A DNA stretch of 64,000 nucleotides, taken from assembly GCA_024195265.1 (NCBI GenBank), contig JAJLRJ010000010.1:4188135-4252134 (forward strand). The letters are read 5' to 3'. The position numbers and the translations under genes were made by a program. Below are positions 29,694-45,300 of this stretch, piece by piece. The notes below the pieces were generated by a model that made no database searches, was not told the origin of the DNA, and was given only the letters and a program-made list of their open reading frames with translations. Position 1 is the stretch's first letter. Each line of letters begins with the position of its first letter. This DNA is from Dendrophyllia cribrosa. Lineage: Eukaryota > Cnidaria > Anthozoa > Scleractinia > Dendrophylliidae.

Positions 29694-29936
29694 GTTCATT
29701 TTTTGGCAGGTCAGGTCTCTCGCAGATCCTACGTACACCGTTAGCAGCATTATCGTTTGCGGTCCTTTGCAGATTTCACTTTTTATTTTATAGTTGTTAG
29801 CCTCTGGTTGTTTGAACTATGAGACTCTTTTTAGCTCTGGCCTGCCCTTGCATTTTCGGAGAACCAGGGAGCCGGGCAGGGGTAGTACGTAAGTCGGGGA
29901 CGATCGCGAGGTAGAGCAGAAAAGAGAGAAAAAATA

Positions 29937-29982
29937 TCGGCGGGAGATTCTCTCTCTTAACTATTCTCCCGCCGATTTTTTT
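29937..29982. repeat. Short hairpin CGGCGGGAGA...CTCCCGCCG
   Basis: An inverted repeat of about 14 bp near the SAP130 5' end. Confidence 0.7.
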
Positions 29983-30300
29983 TTTTTTTTTTCGCTCTGT
30001 TCTACTCTACTTCATCTGCTCCTCCCCCACCCCACCCCCGACTCACTGATGCCTCGCCCCATGCTGTCCTCAGGTTGAATTTTATTTCCGCTTTTTTGAG
30101 CCTGCGTTTTATTGCGTTGAGATGTTACCCTCGTGACATGCGCGAAAGAGCTATCGGATAAAAAAATCACTGGGTTTCTGGTTTTGCCCCCGAATTTCAA
30201 AACCGTTCAATGTTTTCATGACCTTTTTTCAGATTTCAGCGGAAATTGAGTACCGTTGCCGTCGAGATTTATCCAATGTGATACTCTTGAGTGAAAAACG

Positions 30301-33300
30301 ATGAGTTACCCAGCCGAAGATCGACATGAACGGGAATTAGTTGGCGGCCCAACACGGAATCCCGCTCAAGATATGGAAAAGCATGACAAATCTAAAGTTT
30401 TGAGCGCAAATCCTGGAGGTATTTTGCTTTCTTATTATTCCTTTACCACGATTCTTTATCCTTTACTCGTAATTCTTCTTGCTAGATCTTCCAATTTGCG
30501 ATAAGTTTACCAATTTTGCAAGAGTGAAAAGATTGTTCACATGTTTTTGTCGGGAACTTCGAACAGACGGCCGTACAAGCTTTTTCCTCACGGCATATTT
30601 TCCATGTTTGACTTTTTGCGGATAAGGTGTGAAATTTTCATCAAAGTACCATAGAAATTTGATTTATTCAAATTTAATAATCTTCTCTTTACGTGCGTGG
30701 GCATAGCAATTGTACTGCTAAGGTTTCACTTTATATTAAAACTAGAAGTCTTAAGGACGTTCGCGCGAAAATCTTCTAACATTGATTTTTTTATAAAACT
30801 TTTGCTGCAGTTAGGCAATGTGTTACTCGTATCAGAAATGCAAAAAAAATGGGGGGTCACCGACTTCGTTTCGGTGATAAGATATCTGAAAGGTGACCCT
30901 AATTTCGAAAAATCGGCCTTCCCAACTCGATATGGCCCCAATGTCTGTCAGTCCAAAAATGTTGTTAATGAATCTCTAAAATGCAATTTTCTGTGCCAAA
31001 TTTTGTATGAGTGGGTCTATTAAGCAAATTCGTTCAACTGGTAACGTTCTTTAGAGGATATCTAATCTGTAAACAACAGCATTTGCAAACTCTGACAGCC
31101 GCAAGTTGCGAGGATTCGATGTCGCGCTGGTAGAAAAATGGAAAAAATTTAAACTTCCTACATTGATTTTTTGTTCATTTTTTTACAATCTGTCGAGTAT
31201 TGGCAAAGAAAATTATCTATCAAAAAAAAAATGGGGGTCACCGACCATCCAAGCGAGTTAAATCTAAGCAAAGTTAACAAAACGGCTACCAGCCCTTCAT
31301 GTGCTTAGATTTCTTCTCTTGCGCGCGCGCTCGTGCATGACGTAGCATGGCGTTGCGACATGAATTGCGTGCGCAGTAAGGATGCGCATAAACAATTAGC
31401 GCGAACGTCCTTAATTACACTACAATCGCGTTACTCATAATTTCTCGTTTATAAAGTCCGTGTTTCGTTAGTTTTGGTCGTAAATGTTTCTGCACTAGAC
31501 GTTCGGTGAGACCTTTTTCTATTTTATTGTTTTCTTTTATGAGTATAAATCAAAATATATACATTTTCTCGTGACGATTTAGTTGTGTGTTTTCACCAAA
31601 AACGTTCAAAATAATTTCGTAGTTTGAATCAATTGGTCTTTACCTGTTAGAATTCTAAATAACATTTCATGTATTTTTTGCTTACAAACCTATTCCTCAA
31701 TTTTATTATTTTACTATTTACTTACTTAAGGAGGCTCGAAAGGGTTTTCAGCTGCGTGCGCGCGCGACGTGCACTCGTCATGCTTTGACGCATACGTCAG
31801 CTGATTTTCCTATCAAAAAGTAGCGCGCGCAGCTCACCGGAAATAAAAATGCTGCGTAAAATTGCGCGAACCGGAAATAAATCGTGCATAAAATATTCCT
31901 CTTTTATATCTCAAAACTTTGCTCGGTGACCTATGTTGGAATTTTTCATGCAAGTAGCATTCAACTTTATCTAACATTTGAGACATTTTGGAAAAAATCT
32001 GTACTGTGGAATTTTTTTAAATCTTAAAAAGGCCTTTTTCGATTTATTTCGATTTCCACAATACAGATTTTTTTCAAATTTACACAGGAGGTGAGGAATA
32101 TTGCAAACTTTTAAAAACGCTTATAAAAAACATAGGTCACCGAGTTAGTTTTAAAGATATATTTAAAAAACTGACTTTTGAGGGGTATCTCTTTGGAGGG
32201 TTATAGTTACCATGACAACAGATATGACGTCATAAATGGTCTTGAAGGAAACTTTAACAACCCTGTCATAAGCTTATCTACAATTTGTTTCAGAGACTAA
32301 AACCATAAAATTTTAATGTGTAATAATTATTGTTCTGACATGTACATAAGCTGTAAGAAACCCTTTCGAGCCTCCTTAAAAGGCCCAGAGATACACTACA
32401 ACATCATATGCAGCATTGCACACAGTGAAATTAGACCAGCTAAAGTAATTCTGTTTCAGCGTCAGTAATGATCAGCATGCAATTTCTCTTTACAATATCA
32501 CTACATTGTTAAACATACAGGTCATAAGAATAGACCCTTCCACGGTTTTTTCCAACTTTTGATATTGGCCATGTAGTGAGACTCTGACGACACTGCTGGA
32601 AAGAGCACCTCAAAATTGATAAAATAGCCAAGTTTGTGAGTTGTATCTTTTAAAATCGCAAAGTTATATACGTTTGTGTGCTGGGGGGCACAAACTTGCC
32701 CCCCCAGCATACAAATGTCTGTAAAATTTCCAGACTTCACGAAGCTATAACTTTGCGATTTTACAAGATACGACTCACAAACTTGGCGATTTTACTAATT
32801 TTGAGGTGCTCTTTCCAGCAGTGTCGTTAGATTCTCGCTACATGGCCAATATCAAAAGTTGAAAAAACCGTGGAAGGGTCTATTACGGAAATGATCACCA
32901 AAGATGAAATGTCTCAATTTTGTACATATAATTTCTCCCAACTACGACTATATAAAGAGAATTTGTATGTTTAAATTTGGACTTAAAAGATTAAGAAAAC
33001 GTTGCATGCAGTATTGTGCACAGCTAATATGTCATTTGTGTTAGATTAGAAGTCAGAACATGCATACCAGTGGCATATCTGGACTCCATCGTATGGGGGA
33101 GGGGGAGGTGGGTCTGGGGAGTGGGGGGGGGGGGGGGATGAATACAGGAAGATCCAGAATGAAAGTGTCAGAGACTTTTGGGCCTTAATGTTATACAAGA
33201 TGGGGGTGTTGTGATATTTAGTTACCAGTCTTTAGAGATAACACATGCTTTCACGGTTACTTGTATTACCTCGTTTGGATGTATTAAACCAGAGTTGTAA

Positions 33301-36300
33301 ATGGAGTACAGCCATCTTGGATGTGTGTTTTTGTTGAGCCCAGAAATAATACAACTTAGATTCACCAGTACATGCACAGCTGTTGTAGAGGTTTGGCTTT
33401 AATTAATAAGAGACACTGTATCGGATTCGCATGCTCAGGCACAGGCTCACTTTAAATATTCTTTAAATATCCTTTACCATCCTGATATTTTTCTAACATC
33501 CTTTTTTGTCCCAAGTTTATTTGTTTTCCAATGTGACTGCTGCCGCTAGTCGACACCATTTTAAAATTGAAGGGGTGAGTGGAATAAAGCTTTAAGTGAC
33601 TTGTGATCAACTGCTAGATTCTCCTTCCAGTTTGTCTTGTATATGCTCATGTAACAAAGGGAGAATTTGGTTTCAGATCAGGAGTCACTTAGGGCCTTAT
33701 TCCAGTTTGGGATAAGGCCCTAAGTGACTCCTGATCTATGGCCAAATTCTTCTTTTGTTATATGAGCATATACAAGACAAACTGGAAGGAGAGGTTAGCA
33801 GTTGATCAGAATTCACTTAGGGCTTTATTCCACTCACCCCTTCATATTGACAGTTCAACTTGAAAAATAAAGGCTGAACTCTTCAAGTTTGATTTGAGAA
33901 ACTGGCACATGTGCCTTTGTGACAGTGCCCCTTTAATATTTATCAAGCACATACACCTGCATTTGCTCATAAATGAATAGTAAATGAATGGTAGAAAATC
34001 AAATGTGATCAATTCCCACTATAACAGACACATATAGAGTCCATAATAGTGGAAGTTATTTTCAGACTGTAAATGCAGGGTTGTCAAAAGAAGCTGGTTG
34101 CCACAAAAAATCGTCACCTACTTTGTCATATCAGCCGGCTACCTTGCTTGTCAGTTCTTTAGAGGGGATGGCAATTCAAAAAATATTCAGTTACTTTCCA
34201 AGTCAAACATCATCATTGTGGTTTAAATCTTTTTGTTATTCGATGTTTTATTTTATGTTCTATTTCCTCATAATCTGAGACAAAAAAATAGAAATTAAAC
34301 TGGTTTAAAAATTTCAAACCAAAACAAAGATTTAACCACAACATCAACTTCAAACTTTTCTGACAACCCTGATAATGTAAAGCTCATTCATGAATTTATT
34401 GCATGACTGAGCTATACAGTCATTTAATTTATCACCTTTTGCTTTAATTCAATGGGCCATTTATGCAAGAGATTTTAAGATGCTGCTTAACTAAACCACA
34501 GCTTAGCTAAGCCACCAGGGCAAACGGCCATGGCTTTTAAGCCTAGGGATTTGAGCTAGCCTTTGTTAAGCTGCGGCTTAACTTAGTAGAAATGTTACTC
34601 GTATAAACAATCTTAATGCATTTGTAAATTTTAATTGAGCATTTTTGTCTCATTAATCCTAGTTCCTATGTCAGGTCCGGAGAGTAGCAGTTTTCACAGA
34701 CCACAAATGGATCAAGCAAACCTCAAGGTTTGGACCAAAAGTTTCATTCTCACTAGTTCTCCACAAACCCCCACAACCAAGCCTGCAAATAATTTTCTTC
34801 TCTGAGAAGGTCATTTGTCAGTCCAGGGGCAATTTCAGCCGGACCCAAAGTTTGTCTGGTTTGACAGTTATATATATTTTTGCATAATTATGTATACTGT
34901 TATCATTCGCAATGCCACAAAACGACTCCTACATTGTGGGGTGTTGGACAAATACCCCCAAAAAAATTCCTTGGGCTAGTGGGGTTTAAAATTCACTCGC
35001 CAACAGGCATCATCTGGTAGCTAAGAGTGAAAAATTGACTAGTGGTTCTCTAAATACTAGCCCAAACCCATTTTTTACTAGTCCTGGTCAAGTGGACTAT
35101 TGGTAAGGTTGAGCACTTCACAGCCTCAGGATGGAAAAAAAAATCATGCTCAAAAAAATTGCCCCCAACCCCCCTCCCACAGCCCCGTCCCCTCAAAAAT
35201 AAAATGGTCCATCCCTTAGTTCTAACTTTTGAACCATTCAAATGTGACCATTCAAATGAAACCTCTTTGGAAGTACTTTTGTATGGTACCATTTGTTTTA
35301 CAATATTATCCAAAATGAAATTTGGGATTTTTCATGAATTTTGATATTTGGCACTCTTGAGAGTTAAAGGGTTAAAGTTGTTTTTTAGATATTGTTACAT
35401 AGAGAAAACCTGTTTGGCAGGGAAGGCTACATAAAGGCTACTATCTTGTTTCTCCATAACCTTATCAGAGGTTTTATTACAGACTATTTTTTCTGTACTT
35501 TGATAGATTTTATCCCCTTTATAAACTTATGTCCTTGTCATTATTCAATACAAGAGCACTTAGATTCCAAGTGACTTGTTATCAACTGAACCTATAGTTG
35601 CATCGTCACACTTTTCACTCATTTTCATGTACACTTTCCAGATTGGCAAACCTCTCCAGAATCGCCCAATTGCCCCAGCTTCAGGGACTCTTGGAGGGAT
35701 GATGCCTGGAGCTCACCTCACACCTGGTCTTGTGCAGGCATATGCAGCTAGCCACCCTCTGATAGCTGCTTCCATGATGAGAATGCCGCAGCCTGCCTTC
35801 TCTCATGTTCCCGCGGGAGCAGCAGCAGGGGCAGCACTTGCTGGAGTGACTCCTAGAAATACGTCACTTCGAACTCCATCAATGCCTCCCTCAGTTAAAC
35901 CTTTAGGACTAAGCTCCCAATCTCATGCCAGTGGTGGACAGTCACAGACACATGTACCTACAACGACGACAGGCTCTTCGCGACCATCATCTCCAGGGGC
36001 CTCAACATCTCATTTGGCTACTGTGGCAGTTGCCACATCCATGCACCAACCAGGCTCAGAGCACAAGCCAGGTGAAATGCGGGATGCAAGACCAGCTCTG
36101 ATGCCTGATTTAGCACGGAGAGGGGCGTCGCCCACAGTTCAGTCCATGGGTACAACACACCCTTCAGTATCCATTGCCGGCAAGGTAATAAACATTGTTC
36201 CACACCAAGCACAAACACACCAAGCACAAAAACCATCCATCTCCTCATTACCCTCGCATCATCCCAGCTCTGTACATGGTAGCACATCTGGTGGTATCTC

Positions 36301-39300
36301 TTCTGTTAGTAACAGCATGTCGCACATGCCGTCACCTGCGACTGGTATGTCCGGACATTCTCAACAATCAAAGATGATGCCGTCAAACACTGTAAGTGTT
36401 GCACCAGCTGCCATATTAACAACAACAGCCAAACTCTATACCCCATCTCACCATCTGGCTTTTACTGGACCAAGACAAGCTCCCATCTCAAGCGCTGATA
36501 CTACAATGGTATGAGTACATTTTTTGTTATGGATGGATCTTTTTTCATAGAGGGGAGGGGGCTTGGGCAATTTTTTTGTGACTCAATGTCGTGCATGAAT
36601 ATTCTTTTATTACATGTAGTTTGCAAGAACACCATTTTAGTTTTCACTGATGGGGTGGGGGGATTGGACCATTTTTATTTCACAACTCAATGTTATGCAT
36701 GAATATTCCTCAACTAGTTTGCAAAATATTACTTTACATTGTTACTGTACACAATATTTTTCTCTGTTTCAAAATCTTTGCAGGGATTTTTTTGGTTATT
36801 ACCCAACTACATGTACCTCCTAACCCTTTCCTGACAGAGTTCTTTCTCACCAATAGTTGCTGACTTTTATTCTCCTCTTCATCCCATAAGGTACCCGGAC
36901 ATCTCTAACAGCGGTCATTTTAGCAGTGTTCTTACCAGGATTTTCTGCACTAGGGTCCACAGGACCCATAGAGAAGCTAAAAGGGGGTCATGAGGGAGGA
37001 AAGCGGGTCACAATTTTTAGACACAATTAACTCAACATTTTATTCTAGCAAATACTCCAAACAAACTTAGATAATAAATGTTCTGGGTGCTTTCTAAAGA
37101 GGTCATAACCAATCAACTTTTGACTTCCTTCCTTCCTTCCTTTCTTCCTTTTTTTTTTTGCTTCTTTGCGCACTTGGGACCCCTTGGGCTTATAATAGTG
37201 TGGCATTCCCCGAAAAAGTGCGGCAATGCCGCGGTCTGGTAAGAACACTGTTTTAGATTCCAACCTCCTCAACCCTTTTGAGGCCAAGTCTCCTCAAATC
37301 TCATTCTCTAGGGGTGGCGAATGGTACCTTCAAAATCGTGGGTCTCGGAAAATTTTGGTGCAGTCTCGAAATCTCGGCAGTTTTTGTTTTAAGTCTCAAA
37401 GTCTCGTTTGGCTGGTGCTTTTTCTGTCTATAGGTCTCGGATTTTTTCCTTAAGGTCTCAGAGTCTCGGATACTGTTGTCAAGCATTCTCATTCTTCATC
37501 CTTGTTTGTTGTTTGATGGGTAAATCGGATATTTTTGGCACTGAGTCTCGGACTCAGTTTTATCAAGCATTGGTTCTTGGGCTCGTATTTTATAACGTAG
37601 CTGCAGTCGTGATCTCGGATTTTGAAACAATTCGCCACCCCTTTCTCTCCCTGGCCAAATATTTTATTGGCCAAATAACGTAAGACGACTATAGTTGTCT
37701 TTGGCCACTTATGGGTAAGGCAGCTATATTCTCCCAGTGATGGAAATAACAGTCAGTCATTGTACATTGTCCGACCAAAATCCGAAAATGTGTGACCAAT
37801 TTTAAATTATGCTTGAACATGGTGACCGAGCACAAAAATTACTTAGCTTTGGCCTTGAAAGTCTTGTTAACTCATCCCATTCGATTCCAAACACATCACA
37901 ATAAGAATTTATGCTGTTTGTACGATTTATTTTGCTTTAAACGGCTCTCTTGAATCGAGAAAATTCAGAAAAGGCCATGTCATTTGAAATCGACCCACAA
38001 TGCATTGCAAAACTTCTTATAGCACGTCATGTATGTTTACCGATTGTGTCGCAGGAAAAATCCAAAATGGCGGATGTCCGACCAACTTTGTAAAATGTCC
38101 GATCATAAGAGAGGTTTGAAAGGACACATGTCCTTCTAAGCACTGTTCGCCTGTGGCCACTTGTGGGAAAGACAACTATATTTGCCTGTGGGCGCTTGTG
38201 AGTAAGGCATCTATAGTCGCCTATAGTTACCTATGGGTAAGGTGACTATAAATGGTAGCAAACCATAATGAAAACCCTGAAACTCTAAAACTTTCCCTTT
38301 TATGATTCTTGGTTGCTGGTTCTTTGTGTGTTACTAATATTTGTTTAACAGGCCTGGAGCATTTCAGTTTACCGTATTTATTCGGTTATAAGGCGCAGCA
38401 TTTTTTCTATGAAAATCTGCTTGTTCGCTCTAAATCTGTTCTAAACTTAGGGTGCGTCTTATAGCCGAGTGTTTTCACACAACAAAATTTAACAAAGCCT
38501 GTCAAAGAACCAAAGAAGTATATAGAAAAGAGAAACACTGGTGGCTATTGATGCTAACGTTCATGTCACATGCGGACATGAGTATTTTGTTAATAAATTG
38601 TAAAATTGAACCTCACATTGTCACAATACCTGTGTTACAACAGCGCTTGCTATTTATTGTTCATTTGGAAGCTTTCTGCAGGACTAAATGCCCAAAACAA
38701 AGAAAAGAAGCCAAAGAAACGAGTCTGTAAACAAGCCGTCATCTTGGTCGACCTTAGTAACCAGGCTAAATAGGAGCTCAAGAAATTTGTGCGGTTACCA
38801 AGCTTTCTTTGCGTGGAACGAACTGCATTTGAAAGTGTGATTTGTTTTCGATACAAGATGTTGCTACATGTAGTTTATGCAGCATTTTCTGACAAAATTA
38901 ACACTTTACACTTGAACAGAAAAGGCATACAATGCCAGTTGTTAAAAATGTAATGTAAAAAAAAAAACACGATAAGCTCAATTTCTTTTGAAAGGTAAGG
39001 CAGACATTGTTTTCAAGACCAATGTTGCTCCATTTACTCATTAACTTACACTTTGAAAACAGTTGTAAATGCTAATTAAAGAATTTAAAAGCACATTGTG
39101 AGAACTATTTTCTCTTAAGTTTATGGTGCATCTTGTAACCAAGTGTTTTACTAATATTTTCGGTTTGTAAACTTAACATGATTCAGTTGCTTAGTTTAGG
39201 GTGCGTCTTTTAACCGAATAAATATGGTAACTTACAATGCATAATTGGTTGTCTGAATGTACATGTATTTCCAGAATCCAGCTGATCATGCCAGGTTAAG

Positions 39301-42300
39301 TAAACCAAGTGGATCTGCATCGCCAGCGACAGTGTCTTCACATCACACTAGTACCATTTCCACTGTACCACACATGGCTGGACCATCTATAAACTCAGGT
39401 ATTTGTTTTTTCCCAGTTGTGTAGTTGTCTAGGATTAAACATGTGAAGAATTTACCATAGTCTCCTCCTGTTCTGCCCAATTTTCATTTTTACAAGAGGT
39501 TCAAAGCTACATGTATGGTCAGCCACTGCTGGTTAGCTAAGTTAATAGATTGCCAGTCTGCAGAAAGGGAGGTTTCGGGTTTCAATCCTGGCCAGACCAA
39601 CACTCAGAGTCTTAAAATAACTGAGGGCGAAAGTGCTGCCTTTGCCATTACATCTACAAATGGTTAGACCTTCTCGTGGCTCGGTGACCACGTAGAAATA
39701 GCAGTTCCATCTCCATTGGGGATGTAAAAGAATCACTGAGCACATACACTGTAATAAAACCCTGGCTGTGATCACCCTCAGTGCCATACATTGTTCACGG
39801 GTGGGGTGGGGGAGATGAGATCAACAATGGACCGATAGCAGCTGCCAGAGCTGACGTCCGATCTCATTCTCATATAGTGTATGTAAAGCGCCTTGGAACA
39901 TGTGATATGTGCACTGTGTCTTGTTCATTTTTTTAATCTTTTTTATGGTAAACTGTCATTATTTATACTGAACTATTTCCATGCTTTTGTTTCTTGTCAG
40001 TTGTTGGAAATGAAAGCAGAATGGACAGGTAAGGTTAATGTTCAGTTGTAGAGCATTTTGAACTTGATGGATGGTGATTTTGAGGTTTTGGGGGTCAAAA
40101 CTGCCCCAAATGAAAACTAAGTACCTTTGTTGTACACAAAATGCTTATAGAACACCAAGAGCAAGATATTAAGTGAATTTTTTGAAGAAAAAAAAAGACC
40201 ACACAGTAAAAACCCGTAAGTAAGAACCTGCATTTTCCCAAGTTAGCCTAAACAGGCTCTTACATAAATGGTAATTAGCACAAATTACACTATTTAGGTT
40301 TATAAATAGGTTCTTATTTTCTGAAGAAAAAAAATACATTGTAGCTAATAGAATTTAGTGGTATTCAGCTTATTCCTTATATAAAATCTGCATACCAAGT
40401 AAGTATTTATGTAAAAATGACTATAATAAGAAAAATTGAAGCACTGATCGCAGAACATAACATTATATACATGTATGTACTCTTATTTGCCCAAGTGTAC
40501 TGTACACATTTTTGTATAGATTTTAGAAAATAAAAACCTGTTTCAAATTTTAGGCTAAACAGGTTCTTGTATAGAGGGGGTCTAACTGGCAAATTGTAGC
40601 CTACACTGTAACAGGTTCTTAAAAAACTAGGTTCTTACTTGCGGGTTTTTACTGTAATCAGAGTTTTAGCATGTTTTCCAAGACAAAAGTGATAAACCTG
40701 AAAAAAAATAGCCCAATTTTTTCAAGATACAATCTATTTCCAACCTGGCCATCTGGAGCCCAAGACACTTATGTTTACCCTTGCAGCAGTAGTAGAATTA
40801 TTTGAAACAAAACTGGACCATTATTTTTGGATTTTCACTGATATAAAGATGCATTTTGGCTTTCTAAAGTAACACTGAAAATGGCGACATAGCCCCGTTA
40901 AATTAAACCTACTTTGAACAACCTGATCAGGATTTCATCTCCTGTCTGTAATAATGGGATGTTTCTTCTAGCAAGGTGTTTGTAATGTGGGATTTGGCTA
41001 AAGTCATTATAATATTTATTTGATACTGCAGAGCTCATCAGGCAATACCTCAATTCCCTTATCACCCAGGGATGGCAGGAATGGCTGGCGCCATGGCTGG
41101 CTTGTTTTATCAGGATGCGTTATCAGCAGGTAAGCTATTACATCTTTGTAGCAGAGTTCTCACATGGGCCAAAGGCCTGGGGGCAGTACTCTGCATATTT
41201 TTTAGTGAGGGTGTGCCACAGGGACTCTAAAACCCTTACCCTCTACCAGACCATGTTCAGCTTGTTTTGCAACCCTAAACTAGACCAGACACCGAAAATT
41301 CCTACCCTATCCCAGACTTGCTACTTTTAGAACTGTATCACTATTAGTGTTTTTAATGGAAAACCATCTGTCAACAATGTCCGTATATGGGGTGAATATC
41401 TGCCGGAGTCACTCCAGTCATACTTTCCATACATGCAAACCATAGGCCACAAGGAACTCAACAAACCAATTCCATGCTTATTTCAAGTGCCTCACTCCCA
41501 TTGTGAGGGGGGGGGGGGGGGTACTTTTTTAATTTTTGGATCTCTGAAACCCATTCCCTATACCAGAACATGTATGTTTAGCTGCATTTTGTAACCCTGT
41601 TCTATACTAAACGACAAAAATCCCTACCCTATCCCAGACCTTTTTGCTGCAAATAGCTTTTATTGCAGTTGACTTAGAAAGGTAAAAGAGTTAAGTAATG
41701 ATCCGCATAAGGAAAGTGCTGAACGGCAATGCATGATGGAATGTCAACTTTTTTCATTGTTACAACTAGTGATCTGATTGGCTTAGAATCAAAAACTTTT
41801 AAAACGTTAAGGTTTAAGATGCATTTTGTCTAATTTTTTTTAAGGTTTCAAGTAATTTGAGAGCCAATCACACAACATGCAATTTTAAAAGATATTGCAT
41901 TTTGGGAACTTCATCAAAGAAGCAGAATATTAGCTATTGTCTTCTGGTATTCTGATTGGTTAAGCATGAAAATTTCCTAAAATTTATATGACGAAAATGG
42001 ATTTTCTTTATTTCTATACTGAAATATTATGAACCATCAGCCCCTCCTCTATTCTTCAAACCAAAGATATTCTATTTGGGTAAGAGCCAATGCCGCAGAA
42101 CAATGAAGTTTACGGTAGTTCTTATGTGCAGCATTACTTAATTCATAAATATATTTTGTTAATACAACAGTACACCCAGGCCTTGCACATGCACAGTACC
42201 ACCAACAATTTGGCCAGATGCAGTCTCTTGCCAGATCACAACAGAGTGTTGCTACGTCTGCTGCTGCTGCAGCTGCTGCTCAAGTCGCAGCTGCCGCTGG

Positions 42301-45300
42301 AGTAAACCCCATGCAAATTATGGATCATCCAAGGCTCATTTTTCAGCCAACTGCAGCTGCTGCACTAGGAGTTGGAGGTAATTTGTCGGAATGTTAGTTT
42401 TGTTTTAAATGTATAAGTTGTTGTGTTGTTGTTCAAAGTTTGATTTTATTTTTCTCTTGTCTCAGATTCATTACCGTAATCTAAGACAAAGAAAAAACAA
42501 AAATCAAACTAACATTTTCAAAAAGACAACAACATTTTTAAATTTAGAATAACATGTTTCAGATGTACAACATCCATCGTCAGTTGCAAAATGTACATCT
42601 GAAACATGTTTTCTAAATTTAAAAGTGTTGTTGTCTTTTTAAACATTAATTTATTGTTCTTAAACATTAATTGTTCTGTTGCTCCTTAGTAATTTTGGTA
42701 AATTAAAATAAAACTGGTTTAAAAAATTTTCAAACAAAAAAATTTGAACCACATCATGTACAACTTCTTCAAAACACTGCACGCTGTCTTTTTAGAAAAA
42801 TCATTGATAGTTTTTCTTTTTGATTCACTTGATTGTAGTTTTCAAAGTTTAAAGGTCTACTGGACTTGCTGCAAGTTGCAAAAATAAGATCTAGAAAATA
42901 CATAAAAAAATACCAATTTGCAAGATTAAACTCCTGCAAAAATTTCATACCATACAGTAGTCAATCCTTTCACCCCCAAAGTCAATTATGAAGACATTGA
43001 GTGTAGTTCTAACTTTTGAGTCTGTGGACGAAATCCTATGGTGTGACCATTCAAATGAAACCTCTTCAGCAGTACTTTTGCATAGTACCATTTGTTCTAA
43101 CTTTTGAGTCTGTTGATGAAATCCTATGGTGTGACCATTCAAATGAAACTTCTTCAACAGTACTTTACTTTCGCGTGGTACCATTTGTTTTTCATTATTT
43201 TACAAAATGAAATTTGGGATTTTTCTTGAATTTTGATGTTTGGCACTCTTGGGAATTAAAGGGTTAAAACAAAATGTAGGTTCATTTGGTTGGTAGTGTG
43301 ATGGGCATTTTTAATGATCCTGATAACATTTTTAGCTTCAGGAATAGCCGGTTTAACAGGTACCGATACACCAGCAACAGCAGGCATTATGGACATAAGT
43401 GCTGCGACAGCTGGCCTCTACAGTGTCCCAATCTTCAACGTCCCTCCATCAGCTGGAATGCAGGCAGCACAGCTTTCAGCTCCTAACCCCAATGCTACTT
43501 CTCCACGGCCAAGTATCTTGCGCAAAAGAACTTCTGAAGGGTATGTTGTTTCTTATTCTTGCGGACACACCTCAACATTGGACTCTTTTGAAACAGAGAT
43601 ATGCGTTCTTTTACATCCCCTACTACACTTGAATCTCTGTGTGCTACCACCTCATGTATACAACCACCTCTCCTAAGCGACCACATTTCCAAAATACCAA
43701 AACTTTTCCAACTATAATCGAAACCTCTCGTAAGCGACCACCTCACATACTGTAAGTGACCGCGACCACTGTCAACGCTGGTGATTTGAATTTTTCTATT
43801 GTTTTTAACCCCTTGTAAGTGACCACTCGCCCATATTTCGGGTACCACTACAGATGCAGGATGAATGTGTTACAGTATAATTCCAGTACAATTGTAACCA
43901 TTTTCTCCCTTGCATCAGAATTTCTATATGACAAAACAATTTTTGCTGATAGGTGCTTCATACATAATTAAAATTTCTACAGGTTCATGTCACTCAAAGT
44001 TAAGACCCCCAGGGGTCTGACATCTTGTAAGCGACCACCTGCCGTAAGCAACCGCCTAAACTTTGCATTTTGGGTTGTCGCTTACAGGAGGCTTGACTGT
44101 AATTAATACGAGAAGGTGTAAGAAACAAGGTGTGGTCTCTACATTATTTAAAGCCATGGCAGGGAATTTGGTCTTCATTTCACTTAATTAGAACATACAC
44201 CTGTAGGCCATCGACAAAACATCTCCATCTCCATTTGACCTTAACTACCCACAAAAAATTGCTTGTTTGGTCAACAAGGCTGTTTCAATTCATAAGTATC
44301 TCAGAGTACCTACTATCTTCTGAACTTTAGACTCCATGAAGGTTTTCTTGGGAACGGCCTAATTTGAACCTTTCTTGCCTTTTCTGACACATACGTCAAC
44401 AGTTACGGAAAATGTAAATTTGATTTGCTGTTTTTTTTTTTTGTTTTTGCTAGGTTGCGCAAACCTCCAAGCCAAATGCAATTCAATGCTGAAATGCTTG
44501 TGTCAAATCAAAGCGAAGCTGCTGCCAGTCCAAGATCTGATAGTACACTGTCAGCCCCACAATCTACACAGAACTCGCCTAAACCTGCCAGGTATGTTTT
44601 ACAGAAAAAAATCACTCATAATTACTCTTGGGCAGAGTGGCATGAGTTAAGGTTTGCCCTCCATTTTTCATTTTTTTTACTATTATTTGTGTCACAATAA
44701 TTGTGCACTTCCGGTACATAGCTTTGCCATGTGCACTTCCGGTTTCTTGACTTCCGGCTATTCTCACTTCTGGTTCTAAACAATAATAATTAACAGTTAT
44801 TCATCAAGGATGAGCCGAATATGAGCTGATATATATAACCAACGCGCCGCGCCGAGTTGGTTATATATCAGCTCATATTCGGCGAGGCCGAGATGAATAA
44901 CTGTTTTAGTAAATTTTCAAACACTCAAATAACCGGAAATTGGAAAAAAATATATTTCCGCTCCAAAAAAATACATGACTGTCACGTCAGTGAACAAGTG
45001 TCACATGACCGCTTCACAAATCGAAAGCGAGTAAATGCTTTAAGCAGGCGGCGAGATCGAGAAGAATGTTTCTTTCAAAAGTAGTTTCCTTCAAAATAAA
45101 ATTAGATCGAGAAGAATGTCAAAGTTTCCTTCAAAAATAAGTCTTAATTGGACTGGCAGAAATGGTTACGGATTTGAACATAACAATTGTAGAAATTATA
45201 CTGCCGACGAGGAAAGATTTGCCCGCCACGTGCACGTGCCATTTTTTTTCCGCGAAGAGGAAAACAATTTTTTTCGCGTAATTCGTCATCATTTTTCCAT

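Noticed and set aside
35576..35641. ATG opening the large frame at 35576 as a SAP130 start
   Set aside because: The frame runs through the intron before the AG at 35640-35641. Upstream exons at 30301 and 34663 join in phase, so this ATG is intronic.
43495..43848. 117-codon minus-strand frame overlapping SAP130 exon 8
   Set aside because: Mostly antisense to GTAAGCGACCAC repeats and to coding exon sequence; no homology or start context.
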